This document shows, one piece after another, positions 36,951 to 47,690 of a stretch of 64,000 bases of DNA. Made by a program: the position numbers and the translations under genes. This DNA is from Neomesorhizobium albiziae. GTDB taxonomy: Bacteria > Pseudomonadota > Alphaproteobacteria > Rhizobiales > Rhizobiaceae. The notes beneath the pieces were generated by a model that was not told the origin of the DNA, searched no databases, and worked only from the letters and a program-made list of their open reading frames with translations. The stretch covers positions 62,001-126,000 of the forward strand of contig NZ_FOSL01000012.1 in the NCBI RefSeq assembly GCF_900114255.1, read 5' to 3'. How positions within the stretch are numbered: the stretch's first letter is position 1; each line of letters opens with the position of its first letter.

Positions 36951-38201
36951 TCAGGCTGGTCTCACCAGTACGTGCTTCTTCCTGCCGACCGATAGCTTGA
37001 TCACGCCATCCTCGGTCACGTCAGCCGCGCCGACGATGCGGCGGTCGTCAGCCACCGGCTCATCGTTGAGCCGCACGGCGCCGCCCTGGACATGACGCCT
37101 TGCCTCGCCGTTGGAGCCTGCCAATCCTGCCTTCACCAGCAGCGCAAGCAGGCCGATGCTTTCGCTCAGCTCCGACTTGGCGACCTCGATCGTTGGAAGG
37201 CTGTCGGCCAGCGTACCTTCCTCGAACGTCTTCCGCGCCGTCTCGGCCGCTGCTTCCGCCGCCTCGCGGCCATGCACGATAGCCGTCACTTCGGTCGCCA
37301 GCACCTTCTTCGCCTCATTGATTTCAGAACCGCCGAGTGCGGCCAGCCGGGCGATCTCGCCGAGAGGCAGGCGCGTGAAGATTTTGAGGAACCGTCCGAC
37401 ATCGGCGTCTTCGGTGTTGCGGAAATACTGCCAGAAATCATAGGGGCTGAAGAGATCGCCATTCAGCCAGACGGCGCCGGAGGCGGATTTGCCCATCTTC
37501 TCGCCGGACGACTTGGTCAGGAGCGGGGTCGTGAGCGCGTAAAGCTGTGGTCCGCCCACGCGATGGGAAAGGTCGACGCCGTTGATGATGTTGCCCCATT
37601 GGTCGGAGCCGCCCATCTGCAGCACCGTGCCATAGCGCCGGTTCAGCTCGACGAAATCGTAGCCCTGCATGATCATGTAGTTGAATTCCAGGAAGCTCAG
37701 CGACTGATCGCGATCGAGCCGCAACTTGACCGAATCGAAGGTCAGCATCCGGTTGACTGAAAAATGCCGGCCGACATCGCGCAGGAACTCGACATAGTTC
37801 AGCTTCAAGAGCCAATCGGCATTGTTGACCATGATGGCGGGGTTCGTCCCATCATAGCGCAGGATGTTGCCGTAGACCTTCTTGATGCTCTCGATGTTGG
37901 TTTCGATCTGCTCGACCGTCAAAAGCTTGCGCTGGTCGTCCCGGAACGACGGGTCACCCACCATCGAGGTGCCGCCACCCATAAGGCTGATCGCCTTGTG
38001 ACCGGTCTCCTGCAGCCAGTAGAGCATGGTGACGGTGATCAGATTGCCGATATGGATACTCGTAGCCGTCGCGTCATAACCGACATAGCCGGTGATCGGG
38101 CCCTTCAAGGCCAGCGCGTCCAGACCTTCGGGGTCGGAAATCTGGTGGATGAAGCCGCGCTCGTCGAGGACGCGCAGGAAGTCGGACTTGAAGGCAGACA
38201 T
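36951..38201 (-). CDS. tyrS: Tyrosyl-tRNA synthetase
   Basis: A 416-residue class I synthetase charging tRNA(Tyr). The HIGH-like motif is in [10 protein letters not shown], the KMSKS-like motif in [14 protein letters not shown], and the tyrosine site region in [20 protein letters not shown]-terminal S4 RNA-binding domain ends the protein. It converges with the AsmA-like gene across 27 bases that hold a short C/G-rich hairpin. Confidence 0.97.
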   Translation of the reverse strand: MSAFKSDFLRVLDERGFIHQISDPEGLDALALKGPITGYVGYDATATSIHIGNLITVTMLYWLQETGHKAISLMGGGTSMVGDPSFRDDQRKLLTVEQIETNIESIKKVYGNILRYDGTNPAIMVNNADWLLKLNYVEFLRDVGRHFSVNRMLTFDSVKLRLDRDQSLSFLEFNYMIMQGYDFVELNRRYGTVLQMGGSDQWGNIINGVDLSHRVGGPQLYALTTPLLTKSSGEKMGKSASGAVWLNGDLFSPYDFWQYFRNTEDADVGRFLKIFTRLPLGEIARLAALGGSEINEAKKVLATEVTAIVHGREAAEAAAETARKTFEEGTLADSLPTIEVAKSELSESIGLLALLVKAGLAGSNGEARRHVQGGAVRLNDEPVADDRRIVGAADVTEDGVIKLSVGRKKHVLVRPA

Positions 38202-38378
38202 TTTCTTTTCCCGGAAAGGCAGCAGCTTTTAGCGTTGCCATGGCACTACGAAGGCGCGCCTTTAGCATCCGAAGCCGAGGAATCACAAGAACGGCTGGAA
38301 AAATGACTGGAATTTGGAGTGTTTGGATTGATAGCCAGGTGCTTTGGTGGCAGGGCGGAGTGACATCGGGAGACATGA

Positions 38379-38927
38379 ATGGAACAACCTTTCTTGCAGA
38401 CCGATCGCCTCTCGCTACATCTTTGGCATGACCAGGATCTCGATGATCTCATGGAACTGCATTCGAGACCTGATGTCTCGCGCTATCTCTCGCGCAGCGG
38501 CAAACCGTGGACCGCTGAAGAGGCGAAGGACCGCATGACGGGCTGGATGCGCGATTTTGGAACATTCGGCATCGCCAAGTTGAAACTGCTTCGCCGGGAT
38601 GACGGGCGCTTTCTGGGACGTGCCGGGTTTTCATTCTTCGAAGAGGCCAGCCACTTCGAACTGGGCTATTCCCTCGCTCCGGAATATTGGGGGCGGGGTT
38701 ATGCCACCGAGATCGCCGGCGCCCTGGCATGGCATTTTTTCAAGCTGAACCTTGGCGACAATTTCATCGCTTTCGCCCATGTCGACAACGCGGCATCGCT
38801 GAAGGTGATGGAAAGGATTGGCATGCGATACGACCGCACCGGGCCAATGAACGGCCTCCACTGCCATGTGTATTCGATGCATCGCCGGGATATCGACGCG
38901 GCTGTCGGTCGGGCTGAAAGCGCCTGA
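38379..38927 (+). CDS. GNAT family N-acetyltransferase, RimJ/RimL type
   Basis: A 182-residue acetyltransferase. RimJ/RimL-like features: LQTDRLSLHLWHDQDLDDL, the acetyl-CoA loop SLAPEYWGRGYATEIAGAL and VDNAASLKVMERIGMRY. The substrate is unknown, probably an N-terminal or small-molecule amine. It converges with the paiB-like gene. Confidence 0.9.
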   Translation: MEQPFLQTDRLSLHLWHDQDLDDLMELHSRPDVSRYLSRSGKPWTAEEAKDRMTGWMRDFGTFGIAKLKLLRRDDGRFLGRAGFSFFEEASHFELGYSLAPEYWGRGYATEIAGALAWHFFKLNLGDNFIAFAHVDNAASLKVMERIGMRYDRTGPMNGLHCHVYSMHRRDIDAAVGRAESA

Positions 38928-38981
38928 TCGCCCGCACGCCTCCGGTGCCCATTCACCGAAGTTTAAAGCAGGACAGGCGGC

Positions 38982-39629
38982 TCAGCGCTTCTCCAGGCCG
39001 CCGAACGAGCGCACCAACTCCGCCATCTCGGTAGCGGATTGAAGTTCGTCCAGTCCCGCTGCGACGCCGACGCGGTCGGCTACCGGCCTGTTCTGGCTGA
39101 CCTTCCACTTTCCCGAAATCTCTGTGATCGCGATCTCCAGGCCGATGATGCCCTTGATCTGCGCCTCGATGAACGGTGCCGGCGCGTCGGTCACCTGCCA
39201 TGGCTCGGCGCGCGGCGCTTCATGCGTCGCGGTCAATTCGGCGATCTGGCCGGCAAGCCATTCCCTGTCGTCGATGATCCTGGCGTGGCCGCGCACCTGC
39301 ACGATCGCATAGTTCCAGGTCGGCACCACCTTGCCGGTCTCGCGTTTGGTCTCGTACCAGGATGGGGTGACATAGCTGTCGGCGCCCTGGAAGACGACCA
39401 GCACGGGCGTCTGCGGATTTTCAGCGATCAAGCGCCATTGCGGATTGGCCTTGGCAAGATGGGCGCGCAGCCTGCCATGCGGCTCTACCGTCGTGTCGAC
39501 CAGGAACGGCAACGGGTCGGCCACCGGGCCATCCGGTCCGACCGAGATAAGCAGTCCGAGCGGATGCGCCCGGATCAGCGCATGCAGCACGTCCAACCGG
39601 GTCTCGACAAAATGCGGAGGCTGGTACAT
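38982..39629 (-). CDS. PaiB family FMN-binding protein
   Basis: A 215-residue protein of the PaiB/FMN-binding split-barrel family. It begins MYQPPHFVETRLDVLHALI and contains AHLAKANPQW, SWYETKRETGKVVPTWNYA and IEAQIKGIIGLEIAITEISG. Bacillus PaiB was described as a repressor of degradative enzymes, but many members may simply be flavoproteins. It lies 16 bases downstream of the alpha/beta hydrolase gene, suggesting co-transcription. Confidence 0.9.
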   Translation of the reverse strand: MYQPPHFVETRLDVLHALIRAHPLGLLISVGPDGPVADPLPFLVDTTVEPHGRLRAHLAKANPQWRLIAENPQTPVLVVFQGADSYVTPSWYETKRETGKVVPTWNYAIVQVRGHARIIDDREWLAGQIAELTATHEAPRAEPWQVTDAPAPFIEAQIKGIIGLEIAITEISGKWKVSQNRPVADRVGVAAGLDELQSATEMAELVRSFGGLEKR

Positions 39630-39645
39630 CGCCGCGCTCGCCTTC

Positions 39646-40320
39646 CTATCTCAGGCGCTTCGGGCGCGGGTCCGACAGTTCGCCGGCAAGGCGGCGGTCG
39701 AGATAGTCGGCGCATTCCTCGATCAGCAGGTCCGAATCGTTGGCAAAGAAGTGGTTGGCGCCAGGCAGCGTCTTCTGCGTGATGGTGATGCCCTTCTGCG
39801 TATGCAGCTTGTCGACCAGCCCCTGCACGTCCTTCGGTGGCGCCACCTTGTCGGCGTCGCCGTGGATGATCAAGCCGGACGACGGGCAGGGCGCCAGGAA
39901 CGAGAAATCATAAGTGTTGGGCTGCGGCGCGATCGAGATGAAGCCCTCGATTTCCGGACGACGCATCAGGAGCTGCATGCCGATCCAGGCGCCGAACGAA
40001 TAGCCGGCGACCCAGCAGCTCTTGGAATCGGGATGCAGCGACTGGATCCAGTCGAGCGCGGCCGCCGCATCCGACAATTCGCCAGTGCCGTGGTCGAATT
40101 CGCCCTGGCTGCGGCCGATCGAGCGGAAGTTGAAGCGCAGTGTCGTAAAATTGCGCTTCTGGAACATGTAGAAGAGGTCGTAGACGATCTTGTTGTTCAT
40201 CGTCCCGCCGAATTGCGGGTGCGGATGCAGGACGATTGCGATCGGCGCGTTCTTTTCTTTGGAGGGCTGGTAGCGGCCTTCAAGACGACCGGCGGGACCG
40301 GCAAAAATGACCTCGGGCAT
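39646..40320 (-). CDS. Alpha/beta hydrolase
   Basis: A 224-residue alpha/beta hydrolase. The nucleophile elbow GYSFGAWIG, the acidic region around IHGDADKVAP and the late histidine in PGANHFFAND form a plausible Ser-Asp-His triad. It also has the HPHPQFGGTMNNK motif typical of a conserved proteobacterial subfamily. The substrate is unknown. It is divergent from the suf operon. Confidence 0.9.
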   Translation of the reverse strand: MPEVIFAGPAGRLEGRYQPSKEKNAPIAIVLHPHPQFGGTMNNKIVYDLFYMFQKRNFTTLRFNFRSIGRSQGEFDHGTGELSDAAAALDWIQSLHPDSKSCWVAGYSFGAWIGMQLLMRRPEIEGFISIAPQPNTYDFSFLAPCPSSGLIIHGDADKVAPPKDVQGLVDKLHTQKGITITQKTLPGANHFFANDSDLLIEECADYLDRRLAGELSDPRPKRLR

Positions 40321-40413
40321 GAATTACTCCAGTTGCTATGGAAGCCGATGCCGCAGGTGGCGGAAATCATGTCTCCGGCCTTGACGCACCGCAGCCGGCT
40401 CCATAGAAGCTAC

Positions 40414-40430
40414 TTTAGAATGGTTCAAAA
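40414..40430. promoter_or_regulatory. Irr-type iron-control box upstream of the suf operon
   Basis: TTTAGAA-TGG-TTCAAAA matches the alphaproteobacterial iron control element (TTTAGAA-N3-TTCTAAA) with one mismatch. It lies about 120 bases upstream of the cysteine desulfurase start, in the divergent region. Irr controls iron-linked genes including suf operons in Rhizobiales, which fits the location. Occupancy is not shown. Confidence 0.65.
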
Positions 40431-40482
40431 CTGGGCGGTTCCAAACCACCCTTTTGATAAAGCGGGTAAATAGGACGGCTGA

Positions 40483-40498
40483 CCTTGTAATTTCAAGG
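40483..40498. promoter_or_regulatory. Inverted repeat in the suf promoter region
   Basis: CCTTG (40483-40487) and CAAGG (40494-40498) are perfect inverted repeats with a 6-base AT spacer, 55 bases before the desulfurase start. It could bind an Rrf2-type iron-sulfur sensor such as IscR or RirA, or form a leader hairpin. No Rrf2 gene is adjacent. Confidence 0.4.
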
Positions 40499-40552
40499 AA
40501 ATAACGCCAGATCGCCCGCAAATGAGAAACTGAAGAGGTAAATCGCTAGGAA

Positions 40553-41716
40553 ATGGCCGCACGCCGCGCCTACCTCGACTATAATGCAAGCGCTCCGCTG
40601 CTGCCTGCGGCGCGGGCGGCGATGCTTGCCGCCCTCGATGCAGATGCCAACCCATCCTCTGTGCACAGTGAAGGCCGCGCCGCGCGCCGCCTGATCGAGG
40701 AAGCCCGGCGCAGCATTGCTGTGCTGGTCAACGCCAGGGCGGAACATGTCGTCTTCACGTCGGGAGCGACCGAAGCCGCTTCGACGTTGCTCACCCCTAA
40801 CTGGCAGATGGGCCGTAGCGCCGCGCGCATGGCACGCCTCTATGTCTGTGCTGCAGACCATCCCTGTATTCTCGGCGGCGGACGCTTTACCCCCGCGCAG
40901 GTCGAGACGATCGGCGTCGATGGCGAGGGCATCGTCGATGTTAATGCGCTGCGTGCTGCCTTGCAGCGGCATGATCCGAGCGGAGGCTTGCCGCTGGTCG
41001 CCATGCATTTCGCCAACAACGAAACCGGCGTCATTCAGCCGGTGCGCGAGATCGGCGCGCTGGTGAAGGCGGCTGGTGGCGTTCTGGTGCTCGACGCCGT
41101 TCAGGCCGCAGGGCGAATTCCTGTCGACATGACAGAGGGTTACGTCGACTTCCTGATAATCTCGTCGCACAAGATTGGCGGCCCGAAGGGCGCCGGCGCA
41201 ATCATCGGCGCTGCCGATCTCCTGATGCCGAAGCCGCTGGTCACCGGCGGCGGCCAGGAAAAGGGCCACCGCGCCGGCACCGAAAATCCTGCCGCAATCG
41301 CCGGTTTCGGTGCAGCAGCGCGCGAGGCGGCGGCTGCGCCGGGCGAGATGGAAGCGGTGCGCGGCAGACGCAACGCCATCGAAGCGGCGGTGCTCGCGCA
41401 GATCCCTGATGCCGAGATTTTTGGCCGCAGCGCCGAGCGCTTGCCCAATACGACCTTCTTTGGCATTCCCGGCATGAAGGCGGAGACCTTGCAGATCGCC
41501 TTCGATCTCGGCGGCATCGCGCTTTCGGCTGGGTCGGCCTGCTCCTCGGGAAAGGTCGGGCCGAGCCATGTTCTGAAGGCAATGGGCCGCGGCGACAACG
41601 AAGGCGCTCTGCGCGTTTCGATCGGGCGCGCCACGACAGACGAGGACATTGGGCTTTTCGCCGCAGCACTTGCCGCCATCGTGGTGCGACGTGCGGGAAA
41701 GCCGCAGGCCGCCTGA
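40553..41716 (+). CDS. Cysteine desulfurase, NifS/IscS group I type
   Basis: A 387-residue PLP enzyme that removes sulfur from cysteine for Fe-S cluster assembly. The PLP lysine is in SSHKIGGPKGAG and the active cysteine in GSACSSGKVGPSHVL, the mobile loop of group I enzymes. The ATG follows TAGGAA. It opens the suf locus, 173 bases before sufB, and coexists with a group II SufS in the same cluster. Confidence 0.93.
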   Translation: MAARRAYLDYNASAPLLPAARAAMLAALDADANPSSVHSEGRAARRLIEEARRSIAVLVNARAEHVVFTSGATEAASTLLTPNWQMGRSAARMARLYVCAADHPCILGGGRFTPAQVETIGVDGEGIVDVNALRAALQRHDPSGGLPLVAMHFANNETGVIQPVREIGALVKAAGGVLVLDAVQAAGRIPVDMTEGYVDFLIISSHKIGGPKGAGAIIGAADLLMPKPLVTGGGQEKGHRAGTENPAAIAGFGAAAREAAAAPGEMEAVRGRRNAIEAAVLAQIPDAEIFGRSAERLPNTTFFGIPGMKAETLQIAFDLGGIALSAGSACSSGKVGPSHVLKAMGRGDNEGALRVSIGRATTDEDIGLFAAALAAIVVRRAGKPQAA

Positions 41717-41853
41717 AGGCGGGGAGTTTGGGCCATGAGGCCCGTGGAGCAGTGTGTTTTTCCAGGCTGACCGGTGAATTCGGGGCTGGAACGCACTATA
41801 TGGAACTTACGCCGCCCTGCGAGCAGTTCGGGCAGTGCCATAGTTCGAAAACT

Positions 41854-41872
41854 GCCGGGCCTTGAACCCGGC
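41854..41872 (+). promoter_or_regulatory. suf leader hairpin, copy upstream of sufB
   Basis: A 6-bp perfect stem (GCCGGG / CCCGGC) encloses the 7-base loop CCTTGAA. It ends 17 bases before the sufB ATG and is followed by TGGATGGAG, which contains the ribosome-binding region. The same loop and a similar downstream string occur upstream of sufA with a different but still paired stem, pointing to a conserved RNA structure. Confidence 0.65.
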
Positions 41873-41889
41873 GTGGATGGAGAGCGCTG

Positions 41890-43407
<1,518 letters not shown>

Positions 43408-43436
43408 CCGGCGACAGATATTCAGAAAGAAAAAAT

Positions 43437-44192
43437 ATGCTTGAGATCAAGAACCTGCATGCCCGCATCGCCGAAGACGGCACCGAGATCATCCGCGGCC
43501 TCAACCTCACGGTGAAAGCCGGCGAGGTCGCCGCGATCATGGGACCGAACGGCTCGGGAAAATCGACGCTGTCCTATGTGCTTGCCGGCCGCGACGACTA
43601 TGAAGTCACCGAGGGCGACATCCTCTACAACGGCGAGTCGATCCTTGAAATGGATCCGGCCGAGCGCGCTGCTTCCGGCATCTTCCTCGCCTTCCAGTAT
43701 CCGATGGAGATACCGGGCGTAGCCACCATGGAGTTCCTCAAGGTCGCCATGAACGCGCAGCGCAAGGCGCGCGGCGAGGAACCGCTGAAGATCCCCGAGC
43801 TTCTGAAGCGCGTGAAGGAAGCCGCCGGTTCGCTCAACATGGACATAGCCATGCTGAAGCGGCCGCTGAATGTCGGCTTTTCCGGCGGTGAGAAGAAGCG
43901 TGCGGAAATCCTGCAGATGAAGCTTCTGGAGCCGCAGCTCTGTGTGCTCGACGAGACCGATTCCGGCCTCGACATCGATGCGCTGAAGATCGTCGCAGAC
44001 GGCGTCAACGCGCTGCGCTCGCCGGATCGCGCCATCGTGGTCATCACGCACTACCAGCGCCTGCTCGAATACATCGTGCCGGACAGCGTGCACGTGCTCT
44101 ACAGGGGTCAGGTCATCAAGTCGGGCGACAAGTCGCTGGCGCTCGAACTCGAAGCCAACGGTTATGCCGGCGTCATCGACGAGGCGGCATAG
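43437..44192 (+). CDS. sufC: Fe-S cluster assembly ATPase SufC
   Basis: A 251-residue ABC-type ATPase of the SufBCD complex. The Walker A motif is GPNGSGKST, the signature FSGGEKKRAEI, and the Walker B region CVLDETDSGLDIDALK. It binds SufB and SufD and drives conformational change for cluster assembly. It lies 29 bases after sufB and next to sufD. Confidence 0.97.
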   Translation: MLEIKNLHARIAEDGTEIIRGLNLTVKAGEVAAIMGPNGSGKSTLSYVLAGRDDYEVTEGDILYNGESILEMDPAERAASGIFLAFQYPMEIPGVATMEFLKVAMNAQRKARGEEPLKIPELLKRVKEAAGSLNMDIAMLKRPLNVGFSGGEKKRAEILQMKLLEPQLCVLDETDSGLDIDALKIVADGVNALRSPDRAIVVITHYQRLLEYIVPDSVHVLYRGQVIKSGDKSLALELEANGYAGVIDEAA

Positions 44193-44201
44193 GTGACGAT
44201 C

Positions 44202-45473
44202 ATGAACATGCATGCACAGCAACCACAGCGCACTGGCGCCGAAACGGCGCTGCTGGAGGCTTACGACAGCCGCCTTTCGGTGCTGCCGGGCGATGGTGCG
44301 GTGACGGTCAAGCGCGACAACGCGCTGGAAGTCCTGAAGGCCGGCCTGCCGACCAAGCGCATCGAAGCCTGGCACTACACCGACCTTCGCCGCCTGCTGA
44401 CGGCGGTGCCGCAGCACGACGCCTCCGCAGTGGCCGACAAGCTCGGCGCGCTGCTCGACGGCTCGGCGGTCTTGCCGGTGCTTAACGGCGTGTCGTCGGC
44501 CAACTTGCCGTCGGTCGATGGCGTGAGGTTCGAGCGGCTTGAAGACAAGCTGCGCGATGGCAGCTTTGCGCCTGCGCTTGAGGTGCAGGGCACCGACGAC
44601 GCCATCGGCGCGCTAAACGCCGCCTTCGTCGCCGACGGCTATTTCGTCGATATCGAAGCCGACGCTGAAATCGCCGCGCCGATCGAATTGCAGAACATCC
44701 AGGCCGGCGGCCAGACCCACAGCCGTTTTCCGGTGCGGGTCGGCGATCGCGCCAAGGTGACGATCGTCGAGCGCCAGACGGGCGAGGGCGCCGGGCTCTC
44801 CACCTCGATCAGCCATCTCACGCTCGGCGAAGGCGCCGAAGTGCTGTGGATCATCGTCCAGGACCAGCCGGACGATTCCACTTACCTCGGCCAGTTCAAT
44901 GCCGCGCTCGGCAAGGATTCGAAGCTGACGCTGTTCTTCATGAACGCCGGCGGCAGGCTGGTGCGCCAGGAAGTCCGCGTCGGCACGGCAGGCGAGGGCT
45001 CGGATTTCCAGCTGCGCGGCATCAATCTCCTGGCCGGCGACACCCACACCGACGTCACCATGGTGCTAGACCACACCAAGCCGCACACCGGCTCGCGCGA
45101 ACTGATCCGCAACGTCGTCACCGGCAAGGCGCGCGGCGTCTTCCAGGGCCGCATCAACGTGCACCAGATCGCCCAGAAGACCGACGCCAAGATGGCCTGC
45201 AACACACTGCTTTTGTCGGATGACGGCGAGTTTTCGACCAAGCCGGAGCTGGAGATCTTTGCCGACGACGTGCAGTGCGGCCATGGCGCGACGGTCAAGG
45301 AGATCGACCACGACCATCTTTTCTACCTGAAGGCGCGTGGCATCGACGAGAAGACGGCGCGTGGGTTGCTGGTCAAGGCGTTTTTGGCCGAGGTGATCGA
45401 GGAGCTCGAAGTCGAGCCGATCGTCGAGGCGCTCGAAGCGCGTCTCGACCAGTGGTTTGCAACGCACGGGTAA
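44202..45473 (+). CDS. sufD: Fe-S cluster assembly protein SufD
   Basis: A SufD of 423 residues from the ATG at 44202, which has AGGTGA five bases upstream; the GTG at 44193, adjoining the sufC stop, would add three residues. The SufD beta-helix core is seen in LISHLTLGEG-like strands (SISHLTLGEGAEVLWIIVQD), in the region around GKARGVFQGRINVHQIAQKT and in DDVQCGHGATV. It is the structural partner of SufB in the scaffold. Confidence 0.95.
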   Translation: MNMHAQQPQRTGAETALLEAYDSRLSVLPGDGAVTVKRDNALEVLKAGLPTKRIEAWHYTDLRRLLTAVPQHDASAVADKLGALLDGSAVLPVLNGVSSANLPSVDGVRFERLEDKLRDGSFAPALEVQGTDDAIGALNAAFVADGYFVDIEADAEIAAPIELQNIQAGGQTHSRFPVRVGDRAKVTIVERQTGEGAGLSTSISHLTLGEGAEVLWIIVQDQPDDSTYLGQFNAALGKDSKLTLFFMNAGGRLVRQEVRVGTAGEGSDFQLRGINLLAGDTHTDVTMVLDHTKPHTGSRELIRNVVTGKARGVFQGRINVHQIAQKTDAKMACNTLLLSDDGEFSTKPELEIFADDVQCGHGATVKEIDHDHLFYLKARGIDEKTARGLLVKAFLAEVIEELEVEPIVEALEARLDQWFATHG

Positions 45474-45507
45474 GTAATCCGGTTGAGGTGCTGGCGCTCC
45501 GGCGAAC

Positions 45508-45561
45508 ACCCCTCATCCGACCTCGCTCCGCCCGGCCACCTTCGCCTGCAAGGGACGAAGG
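45508..45561. repeat. Rhizobial-type intergenic palindromic repeat
   Basis: The stretch beginning CCCCTCATCCGACCTCGC and ending in a CCTTCG...CGAAGG hairpin resembles a palindromic repeat family scattered through intergenic regions of Mesorhizobium and relatives. It fills part of the 139-base gap between sufD and sufS and may affect transcript processing. Only one copy was recognised here, so the family assignment comes from memory of such elements. Confidence 0.5.
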
Positions 45562-45612
45562 CTAAGCGCTAAGACGGATCGGAAGGAACACGGCGCAAGC
45601 TGGGAACAGATA

Positions 45613-46854
45613 ATGGACCAGAAAGTCTCAGACGCCCCCTATGATGTCGAGGCCATCCGCCGCGATTTCCCGATCCTGTCGCGCGAGGTCTACGGCAAGC
45701 CGCTGGTCTATCTCGACAATGGCGCTTCGGCGCAGAAGCCGCAGGCCGTGCTCGATGCGATCGACCATGCCTATCGCAACGAATACGCCAATGTGCACCG
45801 CGGACTGCATTTCCTCTCGAACGCTGCGACCGACGCCTATGAAAAGGCACGCGAAACCGTCCGCCGCTTCCTGAACGCGCCGAGCACGGACAACATTGTC
45901 TTCACGTCGAACACTACCGCGGCAATCAACACCGTGGCTTACGGGTTCGGCATGCCGAACATCGGCGAGGGCGACGAGATCGTGCTCTCCATTATGGAGC
46001 ACCATTCCAATATCGTGCCCTGGCATTTCATCCGCGAGCGGCAGGGCGCCAAGCTGGTCTGGGTGCCGGTCGACGACCTCGGCGTCCTGCATGTCGAGGA
46101 ATTCGAGAAGCGGCTGACGCCAAGGACAAAACTCGTCGCCATCACGCAGATGTCGAATGCGCTGGGTACTGTCGTGCCGATCAAGGAGATCGTTGAGATC
46201 GCCCATGCGCGAGGCATTCCCGTGCTGGTCGACGGCAGCCAGAGCGCTGTCCACATGCCGGTCGATGTGCAGGAGCTCGACTGCGACTTCTTCGTGTTCA
46301 CCGGTCACAAGGTCTACGGGCCGTCAGGCATAGGGGTGCTCTACGGCAAGAAGGAAATGCTGGAGCGCATGCGGCCCTTCCAGGGCGGCGGCGAGATGAT
46401 CGTCGAGGTGACCGAGGACAACGTTAGTTACAACGAGCCCCCGCACCGCTTCGAGGCAGGAACGCCACCGATCGTCCAGGCGATCGGGCTGGGCGCTGCG
46501 CTCGACTACATGGACAGCATTGGCCGCGAGCGCATCGCCGCACACGAGGCCGACCTGAAGACCTATGCGCATGAGCGGCTGCGTTCCATCAACTCGCTGC
46601 GCATCTTCGGCGACGCACCCGGTAAAGGCGCTATCATTTCCTTCGAGCTGCAGGGCATTCACGCCCATGACGTATCGATGGTGATCGACAGACAGGGAGT
46701 TGCGGTGCGCGCCGGAACCCATTGTGCGCAGCCGCTGTTGAAACGCTTCGGCGTTACATCCACATGCAGGGCATCCTTCGGCATGTACAACACGCGCGCC
46801 GAGGTCGATATTCTGGTCGAGGCGCTGGAAAAGGCGCGGAAATTCTTCGGGTGA
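45613..46854 (+). CDS. sufS: Cysteine desulfurase SufS (group II)
   Basis: A 413-residue PLP enzyme supplying sulfur to the SUF system. The PLP lysine is in VFTGHKVYGPSGIGVLYG, the active cysteine in RAGTHCAQPLLKRFGV and an N-terminal signature in NVHRGLHFLSNAATDAYE. Group II enzymes normally need a sulfur acceptor (SufE or SufU); none is encoded in the window. It overlaps or abuts the SufT-like gene. Confidence 0.96.
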   Translation: MDQKVSDAPYDVEAIRRDFPILSREVYGKPLVYLDNGASAQKPQAVLDAIDHAYRNEYANVHRGLHFLSNAATDAYEKARETVRRFLNAPSTDNIVFTSNTTAAINTVAYGFGMPNIGEGDEIVLSIMEHHSNIVPWHFIRERQGAKLVWVPVDDLGVLHVEEFEKRLTPRTKLVAITQMSNALGTVVPIKEIVEIAHARGIPVLVDGSQSAVHMPVDVQELDCDFFVFTGHKVYGPSGIGVLYGKKEMLERMRPFQGGGEMIVEVTEDNVSYNEPPHRFEAGTPPIVQAIGLGAALDYMDSIGRERIAAHEADLKTYAHERLRSINSLRIFGDAPGKGAIISFELQGIHAHDVSMVIDRQGVAVRAGTHCAQPLLKRFGVTSTCRASFGMYNTRAEVDILVEALEKARKFFG

Positions 46855-46856
46855 CG

Positions 46857-47243
46857 ATGATGGACGATGCAAGCACAACCGTGACCGAAACGCCCGCCAA
46901 CGGCATTTTCTCGGCGTCGGCCATTCCCGCCGACGAACTGGCGCGCATCACCGACGACATCGTCTCTGCGCTGAAGACGGTCTACGATCCCGAAATCCCG
47001 GCCGACATCTATGAACTCGGCCTGATCTACAAGATCGACATCGAGGACGACCGCACGGTCAAGATCGACATGACGCTGACCGCGCCGGGCTGCCCCGTCG
47101 CCGGCGAAATGCCTGGCTGGGTGCAGAACGCAGTCGGCGCTGTCGAAGGCGTTTCAGGCGTCGAAGTCAACATGACCTTCGACCCCCCGTGGACGCCCGA
47201 CCGCATGTCGGAAGAAGCGCAGGTCGCGGTGGGCTGGTACTAG
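46857..47243 (+). CDS. SUF system Fe-S assembly protein, DUF59/SufT-like
   Basis: A 128-residue DUF59 (MIP18-type) protein beginning two bases after sufS, or overlapping it if the GTG at 46851 is used. The conserved core is VYDPEIPADIYELGLIYKI, the MTLTAPGCPVAGEMP segment with the reactive cysteine, and VNMTFDPPWTPDRMSEEA. Proteins of this type assist Fe-S cluster carriage or maturation. Its last 15 codons are imperfectly duplicated at 47691-47736. Confidence 0.92.
   Translation: MMDDASTTVTETPANGIFSASAIPADELARITDDIVSALKTVYDPEIPADIYELGLIYKIDIEDDRTVKIDMTLTAPGCPVAGEMPGWVQNAVGAVEGVSGVEVNMTFDPPWTPDRMSEEAQVAVGWY
47198..47243 (+). repeat. Terminal repeat, copy 1 (3' end of the SufT-like gene)
   Basis: The end of the DUF59 gene, encoding DRMSEEAQVAVGWY. 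It matches 47691-47736 at 35 of the first 40 bases. The copies bracket the DUF1236 gene. Confidence 0.85.
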
Positions 47244-47246
47244 TAG

Positions 47247-47268
47247 GGCGCCCCAAAAACGGGGCGCC
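47247..47268. terminator. Hairpin between the SufT-like and DUF1236 genes
   Basis: An 8-bp perfect stem (GGCGCCCC / GGGGCGCC) with loop AAAAAC lies between the two convergent genes. There is no T-run on either side, so it is a possible but weak bidirectional terminator. Confidence 0.5.
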
Positions 47269-47274
47269 TCAGGG

Positions 47275-47580
47275 TCAGTCCATGATGTGCACGATCTTGC
47301 GCGTTTGCGGGTCGATCAGTGCAGTGCGACCGTCGATGACGACATACTGATATTTGTTCGGCAGCGTGTTTTCAGCGAGTTCGCCCGGCTTGAACATATC
47401 CGGGATGATCGCCCCGACTAACAGCTCAAAGTTGGTCGGACGCTCGACCACGACTGGATTGGTTTTCACGTATTCCCGGACTACAACTTCCTGTTCGGGC
47501 GTGATTACGACAGCCTGGGCAGCCGCGAAAGCGGTTCCCGCGAGAAGGATGGTGGCGGCAATCGTGCTTTGGAAAGTCAT
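47275..47580 (-). CDS. DUF1236 family exported protein
   Basis: A 101-residue exported protein. The ATG at 47580 follows the ribosome-binding site AAGGAGG; the longer frame adds residues without support. A signal peptide ends near AFAAAQA. The mature part has the DUF1236 pattern TPEQEVVVREYV and YVVIDGRTALIDPQTRKIVHI. The function is unknown. It points against the suf genes and lies between two copies of the SufT-like gene terminus, so it was probably inserted there. Confidence 0.88.
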   Translation of the reverse strand: MTFQSTIAATILLAGTAFAAAQAVVITPEQEVVVREYVKTNPVVVERPTNFELLVGAIIPDMFKPGELAENTLPNKYQYVVIDGRTALIDPQTRKIVHIMD

Positions 47581-47690
47581 TTCTGCCTCCTTGGTTTGAT
47601 GTGCGATAACTGCTGTCGTTCGGAACGGTTCCACATATGTGAAGTGTGTTACGGCTGATCGCGAACTTGCATAGGGTGGGAATCTTCATC

